From Agrobacterium rubi TR3 = NBRC 13261 (GTDB taxonomy: Bacteria; Pseudomonadota; Alphaproteobacteria; Rhizobiales; Rhizobiaceae): a stretch of DNA of 64,000 nucleotides. The DNA is taken from assembly GCF_000739935.1 (NCBI RefSeq), contig NZ_BBJU01000007.1, positions 62,001 through 126,000 of the forward strand, given 5' to 3'. Position 1 is the first letter of the stretch. Every line of letters starts with the position of its first letter. A model generated the notes under the pieces. The model had not been told where the DNA came from. It was given only the letters and a program-made list of their open reading frames with translations, and made no database searches. Positions 1 to 9,339 of this stretch are shown in pieces. A program made the translations under genes and the position numbers.

Positions 1-539
1 GTCGCGGTCACGACACCGTCGAATTCGGCACGAAGCTGCGCATAGTCCAGTTGCTCTTTTGCCTTGTCCAGATTGGCCTGTGCCTTGTTGAGATTGGCCG
101 CATCCGTGCGTCGTTCCAACTGGGCGCTTTCAAATGTTGCTTTGGCAGCAGACTGACGCTCGAACAGAGTTTGCTGGCGCAATTCATTGCTGGTCGCGTT
201 GGTCAGTTGCGCTTGCGCGTTGGCGAGGTCCGACTGCGCGCTTCTGACCGCAAGCTCCAGAGCGATCGGATCGATGGCAGACAGGATGTCACCCTTTTTA
301 ACAATGTCTCCGACCTGGACGTTACGAGCAACGATGCGACCGAGAATACGAAAACCGAATTCTGTTTCGATACGCGCGTTCACCGTGCCGGGGAGTGTGA
401 GCGTCATCTGGGTTGCGGGTTGAACCACGATGGAAAGAACAGGACGCGGCTTTTCAGGGGCCGCCTCGTCTTCCTTTCCGCAGGACACCAGAAATGTCGT
501 GGCGAGCATGAGTGCCACGATCGTCTTTGGATATGTCAT
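1..539 (-). CDS. RND efflux periplasmic adaptor, N-terminal part (cut by window edge)
   Basis: Translation leftward from the ATG at 539 gives a lipoprotein-type N terminus (hydrophobic segment ending in LVSCGK, so a probable lipid-anchored Cys near residue 20). It is followed by the biotinyl-lipoyl-like half motif with V-G-D-I-V-K-K-G-D and by a long Ala/Gln/Leu-rich coiled coil. This is the usual order for HlyD/AcrA-type membrane fusion proteins, which join an inner-membrane RND pump to an outer-membrane channel. The reading frame is still open at base 1, so the beta-barrel and C terminus lie outside. Its start overlaps the stop of the upstream adaptor by ATGA, indicating translational coupling. 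The RND pump gene is expected further left. Substrate unknown. Confidence 0.85.
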   Translation of the reverse strand, partial: MTYPKTIVALMLATTFLVSCGKEDEAAPEKPRPVLSIVVQPATQMTLTLPGTVNARIETEFGFRILGRIVARNVQVGDIVKKGDILSAIDPIALELAVRSAQSDLANAQAQLTNATSNELRQQTLFERQSAAKATFESAQLERRTDAANLNKAQANLDKAKEQLDYAQLRAEFDGVVTA

Positions 540-1582
540 TGTGCGGCTCCTTCGTATGCCACGACTTCGCCAGCGGTCAGAAACTTGGTGCCGTTGGAAA
601 CGACGATTTCGCCTTCTAATAGGCCAGACCGAACAGAAAGACGTTCATTTGCATAGGTGGCCACCTCGATCTGACGCAGCGAGACGGTGCGATCCTTTGG
701 ATCAACGATCCACACGGCCGGCTTCCCCGATGCTGATGCGATTGTCGACCAGGGCAGCTCTATTGTTTTCACCGGCTTGTAATGTGCAGTTGCGACCACC
801 GGGCTTCCGAGACGGACATCCGCGGACGGATCCAGCGAAAGTTTCACCCGAATGGTGCCAGTGGTTGTGTCGATCGTCGGGGACACTTCACGCACTGTCG
901 CCTTGATCGGCGCCCCGCCAGACAGCATCCGAACCTCGACGTCATTTTGAATTTCGCCGCCCAGCAGAAGAGACTCGTCGGCATTGATGACGGCATCACG
1001 CGGACCATCATGTGCGAGGGTGAAAACGGTTTGTGCCGCCTGAGCGACTTGACCGACTTCCGCGTTGCGGGCTGTGATAACGCCATCGGCGTCCGCCTTG
1101 AGTTCGGTCTGTCCCAGGCTATCGCGCGCGGTATCAACCTGTGCCTGTGCAGAATCTGCCGAACCACGGGCTGTCAAAAGCGATTCTTGAGCCGAATCGA
1201 GCGCTGCGCGCGTCGTGACACCGGTGGCCAAAAGATTTTGTTGGCGGTCGAAAGCCTGCTGCGCTTGTGTCTGCTGCGCCTGTGCCGATTCCAGTCCAGC
1301 GATGGCGACCTGAAGATCGGCCTGTTGTTCCTGCGGGTCTATGCGCGCAAGAACCTGGCCTGCCTTGACGCGTTGGCCGACATCCACGAGGCGTTGGGTG
1401 ATTTGACCGCTGACACGAAAGGAAAGATCTGACTGGACGCGTGCGCTGATCTGGCCAGTCGTCGCAATCGGAGCGGCGACGTCAAGCGCTTTGACCGTAA
1501 CCACTTGAACGTTGCGGATGGGCTTTTGCTGTTGATCGTCCTTGGGACCGCAACCGACAAGACTTACCAGAGATATCGCCAT
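536..1582 (-). CDS. RND efflux periplasmic adaptor lipoprotein (HlyD/AcrA-like)
   Basis: This 348-residue protein begins MAISLVSLVGCGPKDD, a short hydrophobic stretch ending in a lipobox (LVGC). A barrel-sandwich hybrid half (SGQITQRLVDVGQRVKAGQVL, residues 56-76), an alpha-helical hairpin rich in Gln/Ala and the second lipoyl half (LKADADGVITARNAEVGQ) follow, then beta-barrel and membrane-proximal domains. Length and order fit MFP subunits of RND pumps. It is the first gene of a leftward unit and overlaps a second adaptor by 4 bp. Such tandem adaptor pairs usually precede one RND pump. No in-frame ATG lies upstream of 1582 before a stop. Likely repressed by the divergent TetR protein. Confidence 0.88.
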   Translation of the reverse strand: MAISLVSLVGCGPKDDQQQKPIRNVQVVTVKALDVAAPIATTGQISARVQSDLSFRVSGQITQRLVDVGQRVKAGQVLARIDPQEQQADLQVAIAGLESAQAQQTQAQQAFDRQQNLLATGVTTRAALDSAQESLLTARGSADSAQAQVDTARDSLGQTELKADADGVITARNAEVGQVAQAAQTVFTLAHDGPRDAVINADESLLLGGEIQNDVEVRMLSGGAPIKATVREVSPTIDTTTGTIRVKLSLDPSADVRLGSPVVATAHYKPVKTIELPWSTIASASGKPAVWIVDPKDRTVSLRQIEVATYANERLSVRSGLLEGEIVVSNGTKFLTAGEVVAYEGAAQ

Positions 1583-1646
1583 AACGGTGATCGTAGCTAC
1601 GCGTCTGATACATTGCCTCTTGAACCATGATGAATACGTGATACAT

Positions 1647-1666
1647 TTGACTTACCCGACAGTCAA
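1647..1666. promoter_or_regulatory. Inverted repeat TTGACT-N8-AGTCAA, candidate TetR operator
   Basis: The gap between the divergent adaptor and TetR genes holds a perfect 6-bp inverted repeat with an 8-bp spacer. Each arm also reads as a sigma70-like -35 box (TTGACT). On the minus strand a TATCAC -10-like hexamer follows after 17 bp (1643-1638). A repressor on this palindrome would cover both promoters. The operator role is inferred from position and symmetry. Confidence 0.45.
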
Positions 1667-1719
1667 TGAAATTGTTTTGCGGCGCATCTTTTTGCAAACG
1701 CGACAAGTTAGGATGATGA

Positions 1720-2346
1720 ATGAAAAGGCTGACACGCGCTGAACAGAAGGCGCTTAGGCCCACCCAAATTCTCGATGCGGCCTTCGAGGAATTTGTAGAG
1801 CACGGATTTACAGCGGCACGGGTGGAGGACATCGCCGAGCGTGTCGGTGTCACCAAGGGGACCGTCTATGTATATTTCCCGACGAAGGAAGACCTGTTTG
1901 CGGGGATGATCGATCACATATCTGCGCCCATTCAAGAAACAATTGCGCAGACGCGAACGCTGACCGGCAGCAATACAGACCGGCTGACAGCTATGATAAG
2001 GCTGTTCTATGAGCTCAGTGTCGATCAGCGGCGTGTTCGAGAACTTTTGAAATTTGTCGTCTCCGAAGGACGACGGTTTCCGAAAGTCATCGATTCCCAT
2101 CGGGATGAGCTTTTGGATCCGCTACTGCTGCGCGTCCAAACCATCCTGAACGATGGCATAGCTTGTGGAGAATTCATCGCAGGCCCCAGGGCCGAAGCGC
2201 AAGTCATCTTTGCGCCCATTCTTGCGATGATTTTCGAGACGCTGATCCATGACGGAAGACGGGAACTGGATATTCCCGCTTATATCGAAGCGCACTTGGA
2301 TTTGGTCTTGGGCAGCCTCGTCAATAAGGACAGACCACCCGCCTGA
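1720..2346 (+). CDS. TetR/AcrR family transcriptional repressor
   Basis: The 208-residue protein has the typical N-terminal TetR helix-turn-helix at about residues 14-60 (ILDAAFEEFVEHGFTAARVE, then VGVTKGTVYVYFPTKEDLF), followed by a helical ligand-binding and dimerisation domain of normal length. It is divergent from two RND adaptor genes, the classic layout for a local repressor that releases its operator when it binds a pump substrate. It ends 10 bp from the convergent ParA-like gene with no obvious terminator. The inducer cannot be read from sequence. Confidence 0.93.
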   Translation: MKRLTRAEQKALRPTQILDAAFEEFVEHGFTAARVEDIAERVGVTKGTVYVYFPTKEDLFAGMIDHISAPIQETIAQTRTLTGSNTDRLTAMIRLFYELSVDQRRVRELLKFVVSEGRRFPKVIDSHRDELLDPLLLRVQTILNDGIACGEFIAGPRAEAQVIFAPILAMIFETLIHDGRRELDIPAYIEAHLDLVLGSLVNKDRPPA

Positions 2347-2356
2347 AACAAACACC

Positions 2357-3049
2357 CTATGCCGCAGACACCATACGTGCTGCTGATTGCGCAGGCAAAA
2401 GCCGCATGACCTCATCGGCAAAGGCCTGCGCATTTTGCAGGGCCTTATCGAGATTGCTGACCTGCGAAGGGTTCATCATATGCAGGTAGCCGCCGAAATC
2501 GAACATATCGCGGAAGGCCGCACGTTCGATGATCGGTGTGTCCAGCACGTGAACGTTGCGCTTTGCCAGAAGTGCCTTGGCAGAAAGAAGTGCGCGCGTG
2601 GTGACCATGGAGTTGACGCGAGACAGCACGACCGAATGCGGTATTTTGATCGATGCCCGGTCATCGAGATAACGAAGCAATTCGAGAACCTGCGCGCCGC
2701 CCTGCGCATCCATGGTGCTACCTTGCACGGGGATGAGCACATGGTTGGAAAGACCCACAGCGGTGGCCAGAAGGGGTGACTGAGCGCCGGGAAGGTCGAT
2801 GATGACGTGGTCGAATTTTCTGCGATTATCCAGCACGTGCTGTTGAAGACTGGATGCGGAGACATAGGTGATGACGGAGAGATCGACGCGGTAATCAGCC
2901 GCCTCCCGCCATTTGGAAAGCCAACGCTGCGGATCCGTATCGATGACGCAGACCTTTAGACCGCGCCGCGCGAGTTGTGAAGCAAGCAGCAACACCGCTG
3001 TTGTTTTGCCAGCGCCGCCTTTTGTGTTCGCGAAAGTAATGACCGCCAT
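2357..3049 (-). CDS. ParA/MinD-family ATPase (orphan ParA)
   Basis: The product starts MAVITFANTKGGAGKTT, the deviant Walker A motif (KGGxGKTT) of ParA ATPases. The A' motif IDTDPQRW and a Walker B-like VIIDLPGAQSPLL follow. At about 230 residues it is a short ParA without an N-terminal HTH. No parB, repB or repC is nearby, so it is an orphan. A longer start at 3106 adds 19 residues and has a good GGGAG ribosome site. I prefer 3049 because family members begin immediately before this motif, but 3106 is possible. It lies downstream of cheB in the same direction (152-bp gap), so a role in positioning chemoreceptor arrays, as for Vibrio ParC or Rhodobacter PpfA, is worth considering. Confidence 0.85.
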   Translation of the reverse strand: MAVITFANTKGGAGKTTAVLLLASQLARRGLKVCVIDTDPQRWLSKWREAADYRVDLSVITYVSASSLQQHVLDNRRKFDHVIIDLPGAQSPLLATAVGLSNHVLIPVQGSTMDAQGGAQVLELLRYLDDRASIKIPHSVVLSRVNSMVTTRALLSAKALLAKRNVHVLDTPIIERAAFRDMFDFGGYLHMMNPSQVSNLDKALQNAQAFADEVMRLLPAQSAARMVSAA

Positions 3050-3200
3050 GACCAGATCCGGTATTGTGCGCGGGCGATCATCGCTCACTTCAAGCACCAG
3101 AATCATGGTGCTCCCAGATCATTCAGCATTATGGTTAACAGCAGCTGAAGAGCCGTTAAGCATTTCATCTAAAGCGTTTCCATTTAACACGGAAACGCGT

Positions 3201-4289
3201 CTAGCGACGCCGATCTTCCGAGAGAATTTCACGTGCAATCTGGTCCAGCGGCACGATCTTATCCACACCACCATGCGCAATGGCTTCCTTCGGCATGCCG
3301 AACACGACGGAGGATGCTTCGTCCTGAGCCAATGTGTGGGCACCGGCCTGATGCATCTCGAGCATGCCGCGCGCGCCGTCATCGCCCATTCCGGTCATGA
3401 TGACGCCCATGGCGTTTCCACCTGCCGAGCGCGCAGCGGACCGGAACAGCACGTCCACCGATGGCCGGTGCCGCGATACGAGCGGACCGTTGCGGACCGA
3501 GACGTGATAACGCGCGCCCTGCCGCTCCAACAGCATATGCTTGTCGCCGGGTGCGATCAGCACATGACCGCGCAAGACAGCGTCACCGTCTTCTGCCTCC
3601 TTGATTTCCATTTCGCACAGCGAGTTCAGGCGTCTGGCGAAGGCAGCGGTAAATTTCTCCGGCATATGTTGCACGATTACGATGCCGGGCGCGTTTGCTG
3701 GCAGCCGCTCCAGCATTTCACGCAAGGCCTCTGTGCCGCCAGTGGACGCGCCAACGCAGACGACCATTTCGGTTGTTCGTGCCATGGCCTTTCCGGATGG
3801 TGGCGGCAGCACGGCATCAGCTGTGAGTTTTGCCTGGATGCCATGGGCGGAGGCTTGGCGTGGCGCTGCCTTTACCCCTCTGACGCGGGCGTGTGCAGCA
3901 CTTTTGACAACTTCGCAGATGCGCAACGCGGAATCCGCCAGATGGTCGGCGGCCCCGATGCGCGGCTTCAAGATGATGTCGACCGCACCGGCCTCAAGCG
4001 CTTGCAACAGGGTTTCAGATCCGGCTTCGGTGAGAGACGAACACATCACCACGGGAATGGGGTGTTGCGACATGATCTTTCGCAGAAAGGTGATGCCGTC
4101 CATGCGCGGCATTTCGACATCCAACGTTATCACGTCAGGGAGGTCTTCCTGTATCTTCTTTGCGGCCGCGAAGGGATCGGAGGCCGCCCCGATCACTTCG
4201 ATGTCAGGGTCTGACTGTAGCACCGCGGTCAGTGTCTGACGGACACTAGCGGAATCATCGACGATCAGGACGCGCGTCTTTTTTACCAT
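3201..4289 (-). CDS. cheB: Chemotaxis response regulator protein-glutamate methylesterase CheB
   Basis: The 362-residue protein has an N-terminal receiver domain ([11 protein letters not shown]; phospho-acceptor Asp57 in [13 protein letters not shown] motif in ILKPRIGA). A linker and a C-terminal methylesterase domain follow, with the catalytic Ser in [13 protein letters not shown], His in IVQHMPEKF and Asp in [10 protein letters not shown]. It removes methyl groups from (and deamidates) chemoreceptor glutamates when phosphorylated by CheA, opposing CheR in adaptation. Last che gene of the leftward operon, 9 bp after cheR. Confidence 0.96.
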   Translation of the reverse strand: MVKKTRVLIVDDSASVRQTLTAVLQSDPDIEVIGAASDPFAAAKKIQEDLPDVITLDVEMPRMDGITFLRKIMSQHPIPVVMCSSLTEAGSETLLQALEAGAVDIILKPRIGAADHLADSALRICEVVKSAAHARVRGVKAAPRQASAHGIQAKLTADAVLPPPSGKAMARTTEMVVCVGASTGGTEALREMLERLPANAPGIVIVQHMPEKFTAAFARRLNSLCEMEIKEAEDGDAVLRGHVLIAPGDKHMLLERQGARYHVSVRNGPLVSRHRPSVDVLFRSAARSAGGNAMGVIMTGMGDDGARGMLEMHQAGAHTLAQDEASSVVFGMPKEAIAHGGVDKIVPLDQIAREILSEDRRR

Positions 4290-4298
4290 GGCTGGCTG

Positions 4299-5147
4299 CT
4301 ACTGCTTTATGAACACTGTGTTGGCAACCTGTTTGACGGGAAGGTCGATACCCGTAATGCTTTCCGAGTGCCCGATCAGAAGATATCCGCCCGGTGAGAG
4401 GCAGCGGCACAATTGTGTCAGTACATGCGCCTGCGTTTTCTTGTCGAAGTAGATCAGCACGTTGCGACAGAAAATGATCTGATAGGCATCACCGACCTCA
4501 TATGTCGGGTTCATCAGATTGAGCCTGGCATAACCGACCTTTGCCCGAAGCCTCGGCGTGATGCGCACCTCATTGCGCTGCTTTTCGCGGGGTTGCATGA
4601 CGTATTTTCGTGCCATATCGGGTGGTACGGGCGCAACCAGGTCTTTCGTATAAATGCCGGAATGCGCTTTCTGAAGGACCTCGGTTGAGAGGTCCGTGGC
4701 CAGAACACTGAAATCCCCGATTACCCGTTTCTCGACAGCCTCTGCCAGAACCATGGCCATTGTATAGGGCTCGGCACCGGTCGAGCAGGCCGAACTCCAG
4801 GTACGGATGCGTTTGTGACCCTTGGCAGACAATGCTGGCAGGGCGATTTTTTCCATAAATTCGAAGTGGTTGGGCTCCCGAAAGAAATCCGTCTTGTTGG
4901 TCGTGACGACATCGATCAGAAAAACGCTCTCGGCTTCCATTCCGCCATCACGAAACAGGAAGTCGCAATAATCCTTGAAGGTCGAGTGACCGGTTGCTCT
5001 CAAGCGTTTGCGCAACCGTCCTTCCAGCATCGAGCGCTTCGTATCGGGCATCTTGATGCCGCAGTAGCTGTAGATGAATTCTGAAAGTTCGCGGAAGTCT
5101 CGGCTGTTCAAACTGTCGTCGAAAGAGGTGTGGGCAGGTGCATTCAA
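4299..5147 (-). CDS. cheR: Chemotaxis protein methyltransferase CheR
   Basis: CheR methylates receptor glutamates with S-adenosylmethionine. The helical N-terminal CheR domain (SEFIYSYCGIKMPDTKRSML) is followed by the SAM-binding fold with IRTWSSACSTGAEPYTMAM and IIFCRNVLIYFD. I chose the TTG codon at 5147-5145, which gives 282 residues beginning NAPAHTSFDD after the initiator. It is preceded at 8 bp by GGAG, directly behind the cheW stop, and no suitable in-frame ATG lies close by. The open frame continues up to 5330 through cheW, but that extension is not CheR-like. The TTG start may keep CheR scarce relative to its receptors. Confidence 0.92.
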   Translation of the reverse strand: MNAPAHTSFDDSLNSRDFRELSEFIYSYCGIKMPDTKRSMLEGRLRKRLRATGHSTFKDYCDFLFRDGGMEAESVFLIDVVTTNKTDFFREPNHFEFMEKIALPALSAKGHKRIRTWSSACSTGAEPYTMAMVLAEAVEKRVIGDFSVLATDLSTEVLQKAHSGIYTKDLVAPVPPDMARKYVMQPREKQRNEVRITPRLRAKVGYARLNLMNPTYEVGDAYQIIFCRNVLIYFDKKTQAHVLTQLCRCLSPGGYLLIGHSESITGIDLPVKQVANTVFIKQ

Positions 5148-5160
5148 CGTTTCGACTCCA

Positions 5161-5655
5161 TTATGCGGCGCGGACAGGTCCGTTTGTGACCTGAGTGAGG
5201 CTGCCAGCCTCACCGGAGAAAAGCTGGGCGAGGTCGATGATAACGACGAAATCGCCCTCGCGTCGAACGACACCAGCAATATAGTTCGAGTTCCAGCGGA
5301 TCCCGATGTCGGGAGCCGTCTCGACGGCATCGCGGCTGAAAGGTGTCACTTCGAACACCTTGTCTGCCACCAGACCCAGGGCCAGAAGTTTCTCCCCGAT
5401 CGGAATATCCAGCACAAGGATGCGGGTGTGCTGGGTCTTGACCGTTCTGCTCATGCCCAAACGCAAGCGCAGATCGATGACCGGAACGCCTTGGCCACGC
5501 ACATCCCTGAGCCCCAGCAGATAATCCGGGCCATGGGGAATCTTGAAGGCGTCCTCATGATCGAGAATTTCGCGAACGACATCGACGGGAACGGCGAAGA
5601 CCTCCTCGCCGAGACTGAACGTTACATACTGGGTATCAGATGATGTGCTGGCCAT
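5161..5655 (-). CDS. cheW: Chemotaxis coupling protein CheW (second copy)
   Basis: This 164-residue single-domain CheW (QYVTFSLGEEVFAVPVDVVREI at residues 9-30, then GLRDVRGQGVPVIDLRLRLG) couples receptors to CheA at the membrane. It lies 3 bp downstream of the second mcp gene and 13 bp before the cheR start. The operon encodes two CheW proteins of different sequence (this one and 9340-9882), so the two may serve different receptors or array positions. Confidence 0.95.
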   Translation of the reverse strand: MASTSSDTQYVTFSLGEEVFAVPVDVVREILDHEDAFKIPHGPDYLLGLRDVRGQGVPVIDLRLRLGMSRTVKTQHTRILVLDIPIGEKLLALGLVADKVFEVTPFSRDAVETAPDIGIRWNSNYIAGVVRREGDFVVIIDLAQLFSGEAGSLTQVTNGPVRAA

Positions 5656-5658
5656 GGT

Positions 5659-7356
5659 TTAAGCGCTTTCCCGGAAATCCGCATCGTTGGCATCTGGACC
5701 GCCGACGGACATATCCAGGGCGAAACCTTTTGCGCGTGCCTGTTGGGTTCTGACCGAGTGATCGGGTGCAGACTTGCGAGCAGGCATTGGCTGGTGAGAC
5801 TTTTGCTGTTGGTAAGGCGCCTGTTTTGGCGCAGGCTGAGCACGCTTCGCATTGCCATTATCGACCTTGAAGAAGGCGATGCTGGTCTGAAGCTCTTCGG
5901 CCTGTGCTGCCAGTTCTTCTGAAGTGGCAGACATTTCTTCTGAGGCACTGGTGTTTTGCTGCGTGACCTTGTCCAGCTGCTGGATGGCTTCGTTGATCTG
6001 GTTGGCACCGATGTCCTGCTCGCGACAGGCTGCCGAAATCTCAGCCACCAGTTCCGCTGTCTTGCGGATATCAGGCACAAGACGGTTCAGCATTTCACCG
6101 GCATCGGCTGCAGCCTTGACCGTGTCGCTGGACATGGCACTGATTTCAGCCGCCGCAGACTGGCTGCGTTCTGCAAGCTTGCGAACTTCCGAAGCAACGA
6201 CGGCAAAGCCCTTGCCATGCTCGCCAGCGCGTGCGGCTTCAACAGCAGCGTTGAGAGCAAGCAGGTCGGTCTGGCGAGCGATTTCCTGGACGATGGAAAT
6301 CTTTTCGGCAATCGTGCGCATGGCGACAACAGCACGACCGACGGCTGCACCGCTTGCTTCTGCGTCAGTGGAAGACTGGCGTGCAATCTTTTCCGTCTGG
6401 GCCGCGTTTTCAGCGTTCTGGCGGATATTGGCAGCCATTTCTTCCATCGAAGCGGATGCTTCTTCGGTCGAGGATGCCTGTTCTGTCGCGCCCTGAGACA
6501 CCTGCTCGGAGCTCGCAGAAAGCTCCTGGCTTCCCGACGAGACGTTTTCGGCAGCAGAGATCGAATCCGCAACGACGCCACGCAGACGCTCGATCATCGT
6601 GTTGACGTGTTCGAGAAGTGTGCCGATTTCATCGCGTGTTGTGATAACAGCCGTTTCCGTCAAATCGCCGTCGGAAACATTGCGAACGACGTTGATAGCC
6701 TTGGTCAGGCCGCGGCTGATGCCGATTGCGATCCAGAGAGCGACAACGATGGAAACGATGACGAGACCAATTGATATGCCCACCAGAATATTGCGGGATT
6801 CGATATACTGAGCATTCGTCGTTTCATCCGTCTGGCGAAGATCGGCGGTGATGATCCCTGTCAGGGCATCAAGATTGCGCAGAAGGGTTTCTGTGAATTT
6901 CGCGCTTTGGTCCATGGACATGGCTCCAGCGCGTGTATTGCTTTCCGTGGTGTTTTCGGTGGCTAGATTAAGAATCTGGTCCTGCACGACGATCCAGTCG
7001 GCATACGTCGTCCTGAACGTCGCGATGCTTGCGCGGATATCGGCGTTATCCACCTTGTCGAACTCCGCGACCTTGCCCTCGATCTTCCGGCGCTGCTCGT
7101 TCACGGTCTCACGATAGGAGGAGATTTTTTGCGGGTCCGTATTCAAAATGGCGTTCTTTTCCGCGCGAATGGAGGATGAAACGCCTTCGGTCAGAACGGT
7201 CAGATCCTGAAGGTTTTCGGCCGGACCCTGGATGATCTCCGTAATCGCGGAATTCAGGGACGAAAGGTTGAAGATTGCCATCGTTGCCATGCCAGCGGAC
7301 ATGGTGATGATAAACGCAAAGGCTAACGCTAGTTTGAGTTTAATGGTGAAACGCAT
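5659..7356 (-). CDS. Methyl-accepting chemotaxis protein (transmembrane, one HAMP)
   Basis: The 565-residue chemoreceptor has TM1 at about residues 8-30, a periplasmic four-helix-bundle-type sensor to about 188, TM2 at about 190-212 and a HAMP domain. The cytoplasmic signalling hairpin contains the conserved tip [20 protein letters not shown]. The cytoplasmic half is nearly identical to that of its neighbour, while the sensor differs, indicating duplication with divergence of ligand specificity. Its C terminus ([12 protein letters not shown], then DADFRESA) is shared with the neighbour and is not the Trp-containing pentapeptide of enterobacterial receptors. Ligand unknown. Confidence 0.95.
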   Translation of the reverse strand: MRFTIKLKLALAFAFIITMSAGMATMAIFNLSSLNSAITEIIQGPAENLQDLTVLTEGVSSSIRAEKNAILNTDPQKISSYRETVNEQRRKIEGKVAEFDKVDNADIRASIATFRTTYADWIVVQDQILNLATENTTESNTRAGAMSMDQSAKFTETLLRNLDALTGIITADLRQTDETTNAQYIESRNILVGISIGLVIVSIVVALWIAIGISRGLTKAINVVRNVSDGDLTETAVITTRDEIGTLLEHVNTMIERLRGVVADSISAAENVSSGSQELSASSEQVSQGATEQASSTEEASASMEEMAANIRQNAENAAQTEKIARQSSTDAEASGAAVGRAVVAMRTIAEKISIVQEIARQTDLLALNAAVEAARAGEHGKGFAVVASEVRKLAERSQSAAAEISAMSSDTVKAAADAGEMLNRLVPDIRKTAELVAEISAACREQDIGANQINEAIQQLDKVTQQNTSASEEMSATSEELAAQAEELQTSIAFFKVDNGNAKRAQPAPKQAPYQQQKSHQPMPARKSAPDHSVRTQQARAKGFALDMSVGGPDANDADFRESA

Positions 7357-7480
7357 CGTTCATTCCTTGGAAAGATAGGGAGTGTCAGAAGATGGAATTA
7401 TCTTTTCTGATGTAGGGTGCTGCGACGGGTGGGACATTCATCCAGACACTCTAGGAACGACGATCATGGTCGCTTGCGTG

Positions 7481-7512
7481 GTTGCTCCGAAAACGAGGAT
7501 TTTCGGAGCAAC
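7481..7512 (-). terminator. 13-bp perfect stem-loop between the two mcp genes
   Basis: Arms GTTGCTCCGAAAA (7481-7493) and TTTTCGGAGCAAC (7500-7512) pair perfectly around a 6-nt loop, 11 bp after the stop codon of the upstream mcp gene. No U-tract follows in the minus direction, so it may act as a partial terminator or mRNA-stabilising hairpin within the operon rather than a full stop. Confidence 0.6.
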
Positions 7513-7523
7513 GTTATTGAGAG

Positions 7524-9338
7524 TTACGCGCTTTCGCGGAAGTCGGCGTCGCCAGAGTCGGGGCCGCCCATCGACATATCCAGTGCAAACCCCTTGGCAC
7601 GTGCCTGTTGGCTTGCAATCGAATTGTCAGGTCTGCGCATAGGGGCAGCCTTCGGTGCGACGCGAGCGGCAGGCGCCTGTGATGGACGAGCCGGTGCACG
7701 AAGATTTGCCGATGCGTGGCCTGCATCCGAGCGGTCAACCTTGAAGAATGCGATGCTGGCCTGAAGCTCTTCTGCCTGTGCGGCAAGCTCTTCTGACGTT
7801 GCAGACATTTCTTCGGACGCACCGGAATTGAGCTGCGTAACCTTGTCGAGCTGCTGGATGGCTTCGTTGATCTGGCTGGCACCGATATCCTGCTCGCGGC
7901 AGGCTGCCGAGATTTCGGAGACCAGTTCTGCCGTCTTGCGGATATCCGGTACCAGGCGGTTCAGCATGTCGCCGGCTTCGGTGGCAACCTGAACCGTAGT
8001 GCCCGAAAGGGAGCTGATTTCAGCGGCTGCGGCCTGGCTGCGTTCCGCAAGCTTGCGGACTTCGGAAGCGACGACGGCAAAGCCTTTTCCATGTTCGCCA
8101 GCGCGGGCTGCTTCAACGGCTGCGTTGAGCGCAAGAAGGTCCGTCTGGCGCGCGATTTCCTGAACGATGGAAATCTTTTCGGCAATGGTGCGCATCGCGG
8201 TTACGGCGCGGCCTACAGCCTCGCCGCTGGCTTCGGCATCCTTGGAAGACTGGCGGGCGATCTTTTCGGTCTGGGCTGCGTTGTCGGCGTTCTGCTTGAT
8301 GTTGGCTGCCATCTGCTCCATGGAAGCGGATGCTTCTTCGGCAGACGACGCCTGTTCAGTTGCACCCTGCGAAAGCTGCTCGGAGCTTGCAGACAGTTCC
8401 TGGCTGCCGGACGAGACGTTGTCGGCTGCCGCCAAAGCATCGGCAACCACGCCACGAAGACGCTCCACCATGCGCTGAAGAGAAATGCCGAGCGTGTCCT
8501 TGTCCGAAAGTGGGCGCGGTGTGATCGTCAGGTTTCCGTCGGCAATTTCATTGGCCACACTTGCGGTGTTGCGCAGATTGCCGGTCATGACGTTGATACG
8601 ATTGACCAGATCGCGGATTTCGTCGTTGGTCTTGATCTCGACTTCCTGATCCAGATCGCCAACCGAAACGGCCTCTGCGACAGTCATGATCTTTCGCAGG
8701 CCGCTGCTGATGCCAAGGGCAATCCAAAGTGCGGTAACGATGGCGATGATAACGGCGGCGACGGACGCGGCAATCAGCATCATGCGTGTTTGTTCATATT
8801 CGGAAGCGGCGGACTGCTTGGCTTCGTTGAGACGTGTGCGGTTCATCTGCACACCCTCGTTCAGTTTTTGCGTCATCGCGCCCGCGGCGACCCGTCCATC
8901 GCCCGAAGAGTAGGCGGATGCGGCAGATACATTACCTTCGGTAATATACTCACGAACGCGATCATCTGCAGTTTCAAATGCCTTGGTGATCGCTTGTAGA
9001 TCGGTCCAGTAATCGCGTGTCTCTGCGCTGGCGGTGGCCGCCATGTCGGCGATCATCTTGTCCATCTCGGCGCGGGTTTCGTTACCTGTGGTAATGTGTT
9101 TCTGCGCTTCCTGCGGTGATGTCGCCAAGATAAGGTTCTTCTGCGCACGAACCGTGGAGAGAGAAAGAGCGTTGATCTGGTGTGTCTTATCAAGGCGCAC
9201 AACAGTGCCGTCGACAACATCGTCCATCGCATCCTTGGCGGTACCAAGGCTATAAATGCCGTATCCGGCTGTTCCTGCCAGCATCAAGATCAAGAATCCG
9301 AACGCGACAGCAAGCTTCATTTTAATGGTAAATCGCAT
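7524..9338 (-). CDS. Methyl-accepting chemotaxis protein (transmembrane, extended HAMP region)
   Basis: The 604-residue receptor has TM1 at about residues 8-30, a helical periplasmic domain (about 31-185) and TM2 at about 187-210. Two HAMP-like segments follow: [20 protein letters not shown], then [20 protein letters not shown]. The signalling domain has the same tip as its neighbour. The second HAMP-like unit accounts for most of its extra length. It ends with the shared tail [12 protein letters not shown] and DADFRESA. Located between cheW (9340) and the second mcp, so all are expected to be co-transcribed. Ligand unknown. Confidence 0.95.
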   Translation of the reverse strand: MRFTIKMKLAVAFGFLILMLAGTAGYGIYSLGTAKDAMDDVVDGTVVRLDKTHQINALSLSTVRAQKNLILATSPQEAQKHITTGNETRAEMDKMIADMAATASAETRDYWTDLQAITKAFETADDRVREYITEGNVSAASAYSSGDGRVAAGAMTQKLNEGVQMNRTRLNEAKQSAASEYEQTRMMLIAASVAAVIIAIVTALWIALGISSGLRKIMTVAEAVSVGDLDQEVEIKTNDEIRDLVNRINVMTGNLRNTASVANEIADGNLTITPRPLSDKDTLGISLQRMVERLRGVVADALAAADNVSSGSQELSASSEQLSQGATEQASSAEEASASMEQMAANIKQNADNAAQTEKIARQSSKDAEASGEAVGRAVTAMRTIAEKISIVQEIARQTDLLALNAAVEAARAGEHGKGFAVVASEVRKLAERSQAAAAEISSLSGTTVQVATEAGDMLNRLVPDIRKTAELVSEISAACREQDIGASQINEAIQQLDKVTQLNSGASEEMSATSEELAAQAEELQASIAFFKVDRSDAGHASANLRAPARPSQAPAARVAPKAAPMRRPDNSIASQQARAKGFALDMSMGGPDSGDADFRESA

Positions 9339-9339
9339 C

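Noticed and set aside
2357-3049. Plasmid replication/partition origin near the ParA gene
   Set aside because: No repB/parB, repC, centromere-like repeats or antisense RNA region adjoin it; neighbours are a TetR regulator and chemotaxis genes.
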